In this document: positions 21,001 to 30,101 of the stretch, piece by piece
How the letters are laid out: each line of letters begins with the position of its first letter
How positions within the stretch are numbered: the stretch's first letter is position 1
Source of the DNA: Eutreptiella sp. 'Long Island Sound 2002'
Taxonomy: Eukaryota; Euglenozoa; Euglenophyceae; Eutreptiales; Eutreptiaceae
Assembly (NCBI GenBank): GCA_964036045.1
Contig: OZ038394.1
Coordinates: forward strand, 2,087,379-2,151,378
DNA: 64,000 nt
Direction of reading: 5' to 3'
Notes under the pieces: generated by a model
Database searches by the model: none
Told to the model about the DNA's origin: nothing
What the model saw: the letters and a program-made list of their open reading frames with translations, nothing else
Position numbers and translations under genes: made by a program

Positions 21001-21196
21001 GATCAGATGGAGCAGGGTCCTACTGAGCCACACGCTGGACACAGCACGTTCCTACTGAGTTCTGGTGGTGTAGGGGGCGGGTATTACTAAGTGGCTGTTG
21101 ACGCGGGGCGGTTAGCTACTGGGAACCCGGTTCCCTGCCAGACGCTAGTAGCATGTCCAGTCATAGCAGGCAAACAGGTCATAGCGGCTTCGTTGG

Positions 21197-21589
21197 TCAG
21201 TGCGGGCTCCATTCCCTGTAGGTCATTGCATCCTGGTCACACGTGTAGTCCGTCAGTGGCTTTCGACAGAGCGGACACTCCTGAAGGCCCACCACACACT
21301 CTCGGCAGAGAACCTTGTGCCCGCACGGGATCAGGCGGGCCGCCCGGGGCTGGTCCAGGCACACTACGCACTCCCTCCCGTCCGCCGTGATGGACGTGGG
21401 GCTGCCGGTGCCGTGGCACGGCCCTGGGGTCTGCAAGAGCTGCACTTTGGCCTCCGCAGCCGCCAGCGCCTTTTTCAACGCCCTCACTTCTGCCTTGTGT
21501 CGCTCCCCTGCGCAGAAGGGGCGATGCATCGGTGCCTCTGCTGGACGGCGGTCCCCAGGCCCGACCAAACTACGCTCGGGTGTGACGGC
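21197..21589 (-). CDS. Terminal exon of a RING-finger (C3HC4) protein
   Basis: Probably a RING-type E3 ubiquitin ligase. The exon starts after a TGTGCCGCAG acceptor and ends in a stop at 21197. A Lys/Glu/Ala-rich helix (ERHKAEVRALKKALAAAEAK) suitable for a coiled coil is followed by CVVCLDQPRAARLIPCGH, then CRECVVGLQECPLC: all eight metal-binding positions (C3HC4) with the typical PCGH. Such a C-terminal RING after a coiled coil is common in plant and algal E3 proteins. Upstream exons must lie beyond 21.6 kb; the intron immediately contains a dispersed repeat, and I could not place them. Confidence 0.75.
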   Translation of the reverse strand, partial: AVTPERSLVGPGDRRPAEAPMHRPFCAGERHKAEVRALKKALAAAEAKVQLLQTPGPCHGTGSPTSITADGRECVVCLDQPRAARLIPCGHKVLCRECVVGLQECPLCRKPLTDYTCDQDAMTYREWSPH

Positions 21590-21624
21590 CTGCGGCACAC
21601 CGAGTCAGGACGGGGGGGTGGGGA

Positions 21625-22005
21625 GGCAGGGGAAATTTTCAGGGGGAAATTTTCGTTTTTCAGATTGATGCCGAGATTTCCCCCCCCCCGAAATTTCTCG
21701 CGCAATCCGGGCCACATGTTGCTCCCTGGGTCGGCGGCTAACATCTTTCTTCTGCAGGGAGGCACTGCTGCCCGTGTATTGCATGTCAGGAGCAGTCTTT
21801 ATGCTCGTGCGGATCCCAAAAAGTTTTTCGTGTGCATCATATGTATCCCAAAGAATGATTTTGTGTACCCAGTGCCTATCCCAAAGGATTTTTGTGTGTA
21901 TCCACAGTGTATCCCAAGGACTGTGGTTCCCGCAATTGGACACAAGGCATTAAAATTTTGTAGGTGCCGAAATTTTCTCGACCCGGAAATCCCCCCCCCC
22001 GTATT
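21625..22005 (+). repeat. Dispersed element with internal GTATCCCAAAG repeats, copy 1
   Basis: Edges are rich in GAAATTTTC next to C runs. The centre holds three to four units of about 35 bp around TATCCCAAAGGATTTTTGTG, preceded by CGTGTATTGCATGTCAGGAGCAGTCTTTATGC. An inverted copy lies at 50815-51135. This copy sits in the intron upstream of the RING exon. Confidence 0.75.
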
Positions 22006-22408
22006 GGGGGGTGTCATGGTGTTGACTCAGGGCGCCCCCCCTCCCGAGCCTCGTGCCCCTGGGGAGCGTCCTGCCAAGCGGCACACACACAGCACGATGG
22101 ACTCCCCCACCCAAGGCTGCACTGACTCCAAAAGACTCAAGTCACCGGAAGACACCCGCAGTATGTACAGTAGGTCCACTGCATTCAGGGGATTGATTAC
22201 GGACCCCGGGGGGGGGGGGGGGCAGGGATGTATTAGAAGAGAGGGGGCATTCGCCTTTTCAAGTCCTGGACGCTAGTGCGATTGAGGGGATCAGGGGGTT
22301 AGCGGGTGAGAGCTCATCTATATACAGCTGTATACAGATATATAAGGCCCTTACCCCCCCCGCCCCCCCAGCGTATCGCGGCGCGACGGAAGGACCCGGG
22401 CCTCCGTC

Positions 22409-25400
22409 CTATGTGGGATCCTCTGAGGAGCGACCCTGCCCAGACCTCGGGCTGTGCGCTCCCCCATCCGCGCCCGCAGGTGCAGGTGCGGCTGTGGGGG
22501 GTTGGGCGCCCCCCCCTCCCGATGACTGCACTTGCCGAGTGAAGCCAAGGCTCAAGAGCCCCCCCCCGCGGGGCGGCAAACGGGCTGCCGCACCCCTGCG
22601 CTGCGAGGGGCACCCCTGACGGTCTGCCCCACACGCTGCCCTGCCCCCCCGAGTCGCACTGCCGCGCTCCTGCGCCTGTGCCGCCCCCCCACGAAGGGAG
22701 GGGGGGGGGCTGCGCCGTGCCGGAGGGGGGGCGGGACCACCCTGTCCCCGACCCTGGCTCTGTCCCTGACACCCCTGACCCAGAGCAGCAGCCTCTGGCT
22801 GCCCCTGAGCCTGCACCACAGATTGCCCTGCAGCACCCTGCTGCCCCAGACCCTGCCCTGCAGCATCCTGCTGCCCCACACCCTGCCCTGTAGCATTCTG
22901 CTGGCCCAGGCCCTGCCCTGCAGCATCCTGCTGCCCCAGACCCTGCCCTGCAGCATCCTGCTGCCCCAGACCCTGCCCTGCAGCACCCTGCTGCCCCAGA
23001 CCCTGTCCTGCAGCATCCTGCTGCCTCTGATCACTGAGGGGTGGGGAGGCACCTTGACCCTGTCCATCCCGAAGCCACCATGCAGCTCCTTGCTGCTCGC
23101 GATCCCGGGGTGGGGGTGGGCCACCCTGAGCCCCATCCGCCCGCGCCGCATCAATGAGCGCGGCCGAGATGGAGCCAAAAACGTCCGCAAGGCTTGCGCG
23201 CCCCTGTCCCTGCCCCCCGCCCCCCCCGCGGGACGCGCCCACAGTTGGAGGGGGGGGGGGCAGTGAAGTTGTGGCCGACGACGCAGCCAGCGGGGGTGCC
23301 CGCAGCCACCGCCCCCCAGGAGAAATGAGGCCAGAGCCACTGAGGCTGGTCGCCCGTGGCTGGGACTGCGGCTGTGGCTGACCCACCCCCCCGCCGCCCG
23401 CCCCCCCCCCCCCCGCATACCCCCGTGGGCGGTGGGGGTTGGAGTCCCGGGAAGAGTGGGAGAGAGATGACCCAGCCCTAGGAGGGGGCCTCCGGCGCGG
23501 TGGCTCGTCGTCGGAGGAGGGGCCGACGCGTGGCGGCCGCTGCCTCCGCCCCAGCACTGCCGGCGGCAGCACGCGCCGCTGCGCCTGCGGCGGCTCATCC
23601 TCTGATGAGCCCCGCGGCGACTCCCGCCCTCGGGAGCCCAGCACCGTGCCTGGGGGGGGCGCAGGCGGGTGCACCTGCTGGGGCGCTTGGAGCCACGCAC
23701 GCAGTGCCCTGGCCCCTGCGCGTTGCGCCGCCGGTGCCAGCCGGTGTCCCTCGTGGCCTAAGGAGCGGCAGTATTTAATGCCTTGACCGGTTGCCGCGCA
23801 CGCCGCGCACGTCGCCGCTCCGTGCGCAGGGCACAAAACGCACACGGTGCCCAAACCGCGTCCGAGCGCCCGCGGGGCCCCAGCAGGGCGCGCCGGCGGT
23901 GGTGGCTGCGCGGGCGGGCAGCGCGGCCGCTGCGGGCGCGCCCGCTGGAAGGGGCGCAGCGGCGCCCGACCACCCAGGGGGCGAGGCAGGTAGTCGTTCA
24001 GGAAGGCCTCCTGGCGCCCCCTGCCCGGCCTAGCCAGCCGCCGCGCCCATAGGGCCCTGCAGTGCACCTCAAGGCGGCGCATGTGCTCTTGCATGGCTTG
24101 GCGGCACGCGAACACGGGCCTCTCCGTGCGACCCATGCACCTGTAGCCTCCAAGCGGGACAAGTGCATTGCAAAGTGGGCGCAGCTGGCCCCCAAGAAGC
24201 TCACCAGCACGCAGAAACTGTTGCGTTCTGTCGAGTGCGAGCTTGAGCACGTGCGCGCGTTCACGTAGTGGCAGGACACGCCCCGCCAACTTGTGCCCTG
24301 GGGCCGCTGGGAGGGCCCGGCCCGCATGCTCTTCGAAATCCAGGGCCAATTCCACGTACGTGACTTGGCCCTTGCCAGGGAGCCACAACAGGGCCCTTGC
24401 CAACCGCAGCAAGGCATGCAGAAACGTCGCCTCCCACGGCCAATGCGGCGGCAGCCCCTCAGGGGCATCCAACGGGGGTCGGGCCGGAGGCCTGGGCAGT
24501 GGGCCCGCCCCAAGTTGGTGCCATGGATAGGCTGCGCGTGCGTCCGGCGCCCGGCCCCGCGCCGGACCGAAGACGGTCGAACGGTGGTCCCCCCTCTGCT
24601 GGGCAGCGTCCAATGCCGTCTTGCGCGCCACGAGCACGGCAAGGAACATCCCGTACAGGCGGTACAGGGGGTCCTTTGCCAGCTGCAGCGCATCGTTGTC
24701 GGGCACTAGGGCCAGCGGGAGCAGCCCTGTCGAGCGCAGACAGGCAAGCCACGCAGACGGTACAGCCAACGTGGGGAGAGGGCGCGCCGCCGCCTCCACT
24801 AGCGGGCGCCATGCCGCCCGTGCCGGCTCCCAGGAGGGGCAGGCCCACAGCATGTGCTCGTCCGTTTCGGCGGGGGCCCCACAGTGAGGACAACGCGGGT
24901 CCGTGCGGATGTGGTGCTCGTGGGCTCGCGCCGCAGTCCACGTGGCCCCAGCTAGCTGCGAGCGCAGCAGCACTAGCTCCAGTTCGTTGCACGCTACGGT
25001 CAGTGCATGACGCACCGCGTCGCGCTGCACGGCTCCCCTGAGGCCCCCGTACGTCCGCGGGCGGCGGCGCTCCAGGGCCTGCAGCGCGGAGAACCGCTGG
25101 CTCTCCCGTACGCGATGGCACACCTCGCCCCAATCATTCAGAGCCAAGTGCAATGGTGCCGCTTGCCCAGGCAGCCGCCACTTCCACCAGCCCTCAAGGG
25201 CAACCTAGCCGAGCCTCCGGGTGTCTTGCAGCGCACGCCCCACCGGTCCCGTCAATGGCGGCTTGGGGCGCTCCTCCAGCACCGCCTGCACCAGCACCTG
25301 CACCGTGCCGGTGGTGGCGGATGCTTGCGCCAGCCACAACAGCCGTTGGTACTGCGCCCGCCATGAGGGCGCCACGCGGTGTCCAGGCGTGAGCACCGAC

Positions 25401-28380
25401 CACAAAACCTCGCGGTTCCGGGAAACTCGCGTTGGGCCCCACAGCGCAATTGCAGCGAGGGAGTCCAGCGCCCGCATGTCGGCCTCCCCGACTTCAGCCA
25501 ATTCTGACCCCCATAGAGCCTTGGCGAGCGCGAGGGTGCCCAACGCTGTAGCCCGCTGGCGAAGCACCGGGATGCACCCGATGCGGCGAAGGATGGCCTT
25601 GGCGCGATCCATCCGGGTCTGGAGGAGGGGCCCCGTGCCGCGCCGGGCTTCAACCCGGATACCCACGCCCAGCTGGCGAAATTCATCCTTGTTGGGGATT
25701 TCTAGGCCCGTGAGCCGCGCCGGGGCGTCCGCCGCCGTGGCCCCCAGGGCCCACGCGCCAGACTTGTCGGGGCGGACGTCCTGTCCAGTGATCCGCAGCC
25801 ACTCGGCGGTGCGGTCACAGACATCCTGCCGATCCTGGGAGGTGCGTGTCATGGCTTGCGTGTCATCCGCATAGCCAGTGGGGCACAGCGCCGCTCGTCC
25901 GGCCCCCCGATGGACCACCATGTCCGGTTGGTCCCCGTGGACTGGCGGGAGCGCCCTGGTCGTCACCACGACATGGCGTCACATCTCATCAATCTCCATC
26001 TTCCACACTGTGGTCAGGAGATTGATGAGGATGACACTCAGAGGGCATCCTTGCAGGATGCCGTTCGTGGCACGCCACCAACTCCCGAGGCACCCGGAGA
26101 CCTTGAAGGCCCGCCGCAGCTGGCGGTACATGCCCGCCAAGGCCCGCAGGATGCCCGGCTCCAAGCCGAGCTCCTGCCCAACCCTCAGGACGACAGCCTG
26201 GGGGATCAGGTCAAAACACTTGACATAGTCAAGGTTGACCCCAAACAGGGTCCATCCCTTGAGGCGGGACAGCTCAAGCAGCACTTGGGTGACTGCCGCG
26301 GCGTCCAACGCCCCGCGGGCCGGCCGGAAGCCATAGGCCTCCGGGTGGGCCCAAGTCTCCTGCCAACGCAGGACCTCCCACAGGCGGGTGCCCGCCCAGA
26401 GTCGGTACACAACCGACAGCACAGTTAACAGCCTGGTCCCGAGTGGGCCCTCCTCCCCTGGCTTGGGGATCAAGGCAGTGTACCCGCGGGCAAGCACCTC
26501 CGGCCACCGGCCCGTGACCTCAACGAGAGTGAGCAGCTCGGCCAGCCAATCCAGCAGGCGGAGCGGGAGGGACCTCAAGTCCCCGAGGGACCAGCCGTCA
26601 AGACCTAGCGCCGGGGTGCATGAACCGCAGTCGCTTGCGCAGGTACCCTCCGGTTAGCGGCTTGTGCAGCATGGGGACCCGCCGTAAATGATGGCCGTAC
26701 CGCGCGAGGAAGGCCGCCGGATCGGGCTCGGGAGCCTCAACGTACTTGCGGTTGATCGGGCCCCATGCCGCCCGAAGCAACTCGTCCATTTCCTGGACGT
26801 TGCCTATCGGCGTGCCATCTGGCCGAGCCAGGAAAACCACTGGTGGGGAGAACTCCTCCTCCCGAAGCCAGCGGTACACGGCCCCCGGTCGCACGCTCAT
26901 CTCCTCGACAAGCCATGCCTTCCACGCAGAGGTACGCGCTGCGTCCTCGCGGCGCGCCTGGTCCCGAACCAGGCGCTGCAGGTCACGGATGGTCGCCTCC
27001 AGGTGCTCTGCTGCCGGGATCGGCACCTCCCCCAGCCGTGGCAGGTCGGGGAGTGCATCGGACCGCGGCAGGCGCAGCGCCCGTACCGCTTGTATGCGGC
27101 GCCGGGCTCCCCGCCAGGCCTGCTCTACCGCCCTTGGCGGCACATGGGGACGTGCCGGAGCTGTGCGCCGCCAGTTGAGCACGGGGCGTAGCGCACCAAC
27201 AGCCGCATGCAGGCGCGCCAGCGGCGCAGTCTCCGGCAGGCCCGTGACTGGCTGCTGCCTGGGGCACAACCGCACCTGACGCACTAGCGCGTCCGTGCCC
27301 CGTCCGCGCTGTGCAGTGCTCGGCGCTGCCCTTGGCGCGACAGGCAGAGGGCATGCAGGGTCCACCTGTTGCGGTTGGAGCTCCGGGTCCGACAAAGCAA
27401 GCAATGCCTCTTCGGCGGCCCACGTCCAGTAGGCCCACACTGCGTCCACATCCGCGGACTCCAATACTGCCTCCCAGTCAGCAGCGAGGGGCGAGAGGAG
27501 GCAGTCCTCCAGGTTCCTCCGCTGCTCCTCTGGTCTTTCCGGTATCGAAATAACGGGGGGTCGGACTGCCCGCCACACACGCTGAGTGGCACGCAATAGG
27601 CGCAGGGAGAACACCACCGGTCGGTGCCCTGGAATGCCCGAGCCACGCACTGCCTGGGCGTCCTCCAGTGCGGTGGCGACGCGCGGGTCAGCGAGTATCC
27701 CGTCAATGCGAGTACCTGCACTCGCCCCCGTCCGGGAAAAACGGCACATACAGGCCTGTTGTGACTTGTTGAACTCCAAGTCCAAGTCCACAAGCCGGCG
27801 TGTCAGCAGTGCCGCCAGCAGAGGCTCTGGCGCCGCCCCCAGGGTCGCCGAGCGGAAAATTGAAGTCTGCCCCGACGACCAAGGGCGCATTCCCCAGGCG
27901 CGCCAAGTGGGCAGCCACAGAGGTCCACAGCTCCCTATTGAGCGCGTCATTGCCATACACCCCGTAAACGCAAATGAGGTGCAGCGCCGAGGAGCCGTCG
28001 CCCAACGCCAGCCGCACGTGCACCCAATGTGCAGAATGCCACAAGTCCCAGACAAGCGGGTCGCGTTCCCGTTGCCTGGGGAGCGGCGGGGCCTCTGCCG
28101 TGAGTGCTGCGCGGGCAAGGATGGCCACCCCCCCAGGCGAGGCATCCCACATCCCCCCCCCTTGGGACTCCAAGGGGGCACCCCAGAAAACATTCCACCC
28201 ACGCTCCCGGAGCAGCGACCGCAGAGCTCGTTGTCCCCCCTTGGTGAGTCTGGTCTCCTGCACGAGAACCACGTCATGGTCCCACCCTGCCACCTCATCC
28301 ACGTGGTGACGCAAGGAGGTGACGTTCACCAGCCCCACACGCAACAAAGCCGGCCCAGGGTGGAGGTGAATGTCGCCGCA
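22409..28380 (-). pseudogene. LINE ORF2: APE endonuclease, reverse transcriptase, zinc motifs, long C-terminal extension
   Basis: The endonuclease begins at about 28350 (LVNVTSLRHHV, VVLVQET, VVGADFNFPLGDP, then RIDGILAD and GHRPVVFSL). Reverse transcriptase follows, with LDYVKCFDLIP at about 26.2 kb, GILQGCPLSV at about 26.05 kb and YADDTQ at about 25.87 kb. A CX2CX8HX4C knuckle (CPHC...H...C) lies at about 24.9 kb. The frame then runs on for some 700 codons through a second Cys/His cluster, a CVLCPAHG/CAAC/C/H cluster at about 23.8 kb and tandem GQGLGQQDAA decapeptides. Damage: one-base shifts near 27840 and 26600, both in C/G-rich runs, a TGA at 25979 and a TAG at 25205. This copy cannot make a full protein as read, though the two shifts could be sequence errors. 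Confidence 0.85.
22826..23027 (-). repeat. 30-bp coding tandem repeat in LINE ORF2
   Basis: About 6.5 units of 30 bp (GCCCCAGACCCTGCCCTGCA on the plus strand) encode GQGLGQQDAA-type decapeptides on the minus strand. The matching place in copy B is reduced to scraps, so the repeat number changes between copies. Confidence 0.9.
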
Positions 28381-28850
28381 CTACCCCAGGCTCCCCCCTT
28401 CCCCAATCTGCACCTGGGGGTTGAGGGGGGGGGGGAGGGGGGGGAGAAGAACCCAGACCTGCAGCCAGCGGCGGCTCTGGCGCTCGCGGGTGACGCGCGT
28501 ACGCGTCAAAGCGAGCAGCACCCGCAACTGGAATTGCGAAAAGCTGAAGTGTTCTGCGCGGCACAGGGGACAGTGGGGTGCTTTGGACGCACAAAACGGT
28601 CCCCTTGCCCCCCGGCCTGCGATGCAGGGGCGGTCAGCACCTGTGCGAGCAGGCGCAGCGCATATACCAAGCGCTCCCTGCATGTGATAAGCAGTGGCAG
28701 GCAGGGGGGCGAGAGAAAGGGACAAGAGAGGGAAGAGCGCCCACAGCGAGAGCCGGGCGAGAAGGGCGACCGAGCGCCATCCACCCGGCCCTGGGTTAGC
28801 CTCTACATCCCCACAGGTGAGGAGGGAGCGGCCCCTGCCAGCCCAGGTCA
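28381..28850 (-). CDS. 2A-containing segment upstream of LINE endonuclease
   Basis: The minus-strand frame leaves the minisatellite, reads SLLTCGDVEANPGP (28827-28786), then a strongly hydrophobic stretch (VALLARLSLWALFPLLSLSL) resembling a signal or membrane segment. A Cys-rich part (CIAGRG, FCASKAPHCPLC) follows before a TAG stop at 28381-28383. The same frame resumes straight after that TAG with CGDIHLHPGP and the endonuclease. One stop codon is therefore all that separates this segment from ORF2. It was probably the N-terminus of ORF2, or a product meant to be separated from ORF1 by ribosome skipping. Confidence 0.6.
28786..28827 (-). other. 2A-like ribosome-skipping motif
   Basis: The 14 codons read SLLTCGDVEANPGP. 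This fits the 2A consensus D-[VI]-E-x-N-P-G-P exactly and includes the upstream L-L-x-C-G context of highly active 2A peptides. Skipping would occur between the final Gly and Pro. 2A-like motifs are known in some non-LTR retrotransposons of animals and trypanosomes. Confidence 0.85.
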
Positions 28851-29432
28851 CAGGAATGGCCAGGCTGTGCCCAACGGCGGCTCGTCCCCCCCTGGCCCAA
28901 GTCACAGGGGGGGTCAGGCTGTACCCTACAGCAGCGGGAGGTCCCTCCCTGGCCCAGGTCACAGGGGGGGTCAGGCTGTACCCTACAGCAGGACGTCCCT
29001 CCCTAGCCCTAGCCACAGGGGGGGGGGGGGGGTCCAGGCTGTAGCTTACAGCAGGTCGTTCCTCCCTGGCCCAAGTTACAGGGGGGGTCAGGCTGCACCC
29101 AGCAGCAGCACGAGGTCCCTCCCTGGCCCAGGCCACGGGGGGGGTCAGGCTGTACCCTGCAGCAGGTCGTCCCTCCCCAGCCCAAGCCACAGGGGGGGGG
29201 GGTCCAGGCTGTAACCTACAGCAGCAGGTCGTCCCTCCCTGGCCCAGGTAACAGGGGGGGTCAGGCTGCACCCAACAGCAGCAGGTCGTCCCTCCCTGGC
29301 CCAGGCCACAGGGGGGGTCAGGCTGTACCCTGCAGCAGGTCGTCCCTCCCTGGCCCAAGCCACAGGGGGGAGGGGGGGTCCAGGCTGTAACCTGCAGCAG
29401 GTCGTCCCTCCCTGGCCCAGGTAACAGGGGGG
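28829..29432 (-). repeat. LINE internal minisatellite, main block
   Basis: About ten or eleven units of 55-62 bp follow the pattern GTCGTCCCTCCCTGGCCCAG, then GTNACAG, a G run, and TCAGGCTGTACCC with CAGCAG. Unit length varies mainly through the G run, so translated phase changes from unit to unit. Two units, including the one at the DIRS junction, carry GGTAACAG; others have GTCACAG, GCCACAG or GTTACAG. The array continues beyond the inserted element at 34784. Confidence 0.9.
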
Positions 29433-29481
29433 TTGTACATGCAAAACAAAACAAATTCAGGCCATATGACTCCAGGTGCGC
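29433..29481 (-). repeat. DIRS split direct repeat B2
   Basis: 49 bp beginning TTGTACATGCAAAACAAAAC on the plus strand, identical to B1 at 29676-29724. It forms one outer end of the element. Confidence 0.92.
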
Positions 29482-29576
29482 AGCACCGCAGTGACATAAG
29501 AGGCGTGTGCCTCCATAGAAACTCGAGAAGCAGTTCTTGGTGGGTGGGCGGGGCGCCCCCATTGGGTGGGAGGGTG

Positions 29577-29675
29577 GGCCCCGTTATAATATAAAAAGTT
29601 ATGTGATGGGAGAATAGCACACTGCAGTCACCAAACAAAATAAGAGCACAACTCCTGTTACTGGGGTAACAGTGG
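29577..29675 (-). repeat. DIRS split direct repeat A2
   Basis: 99 bp from GGCCCCGTTATAATATAAAA to GGTAACAGTGG on the plus strand, matching A1 at 34685-34783 except for about two bases. It abuts B1 directly; that junction is the likely recombination point in the circular form. Confidence 0.92.
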
Positions 29676-29724
29676 TTGTACATGCAAAACAAAACAAATT
29701 CAGGCCATATGACTCCAGGTGCGC
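29676..29724 (-). repeat. DIRS split direct repeat B1
   Basis: 49 bp identical to B2. It follows A2 with no gap on the plus strand (GTAACAGTGG then TTGTACATGC). Confidence 0.92.
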
Positions 29725-29759
29725 GCTCCTTTGTTCATGCTGGAGCCTGCAGCGCAAGG

Positions 29760-30101
29760 GATGAATGTGGTACGCCACGATGTCAGTCGTCCCAGGAAAT
29801 CACGAAGCGGCCCCGACTGGACAAAACGCGATCTGAGAGGGGTCAGGAAGAGAAGCTCCGAGGTAACAGTGACAGTGAATACTAGCATTGTGGTGTGTTC
29901 CAGGCACCGCTGCCGAGGACGGCGGGATTACCCGACTCGTCCATAAAAGTCTGGCGGCTCTCGCCATCACAGACCGTCTCTCGGCACTGTGACGCGGCGG
30001 GCGTTCCCGTCTCGCGCACGGATGACTGTGGTACGCCACGATGTCAGTCGTCCCAGGAAATCACGAAGCGGCTCCGACTGGACAAGACGCGATCTGAGAG
30101 G
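29760..30101 (-). repeat. 81-bp direct repeats in the DIRS 3' region
   Basis: Copies at 29760-29840 and 30021-30101 share TACGCCACGATGTCAGTCGT and differ at a few bases. The second copy includes the last codons and stop of the RT/RNase H ORF (ending CPVGAAS); the first repeats that tail outside the gene. Confidence 0.92.

Noticed and set aside
27586-29214. 542-codon plus-strand ORF
   Set aside because: Antisense to LINE endonuclease and minisatellite; openness comes from GC-rich composition.
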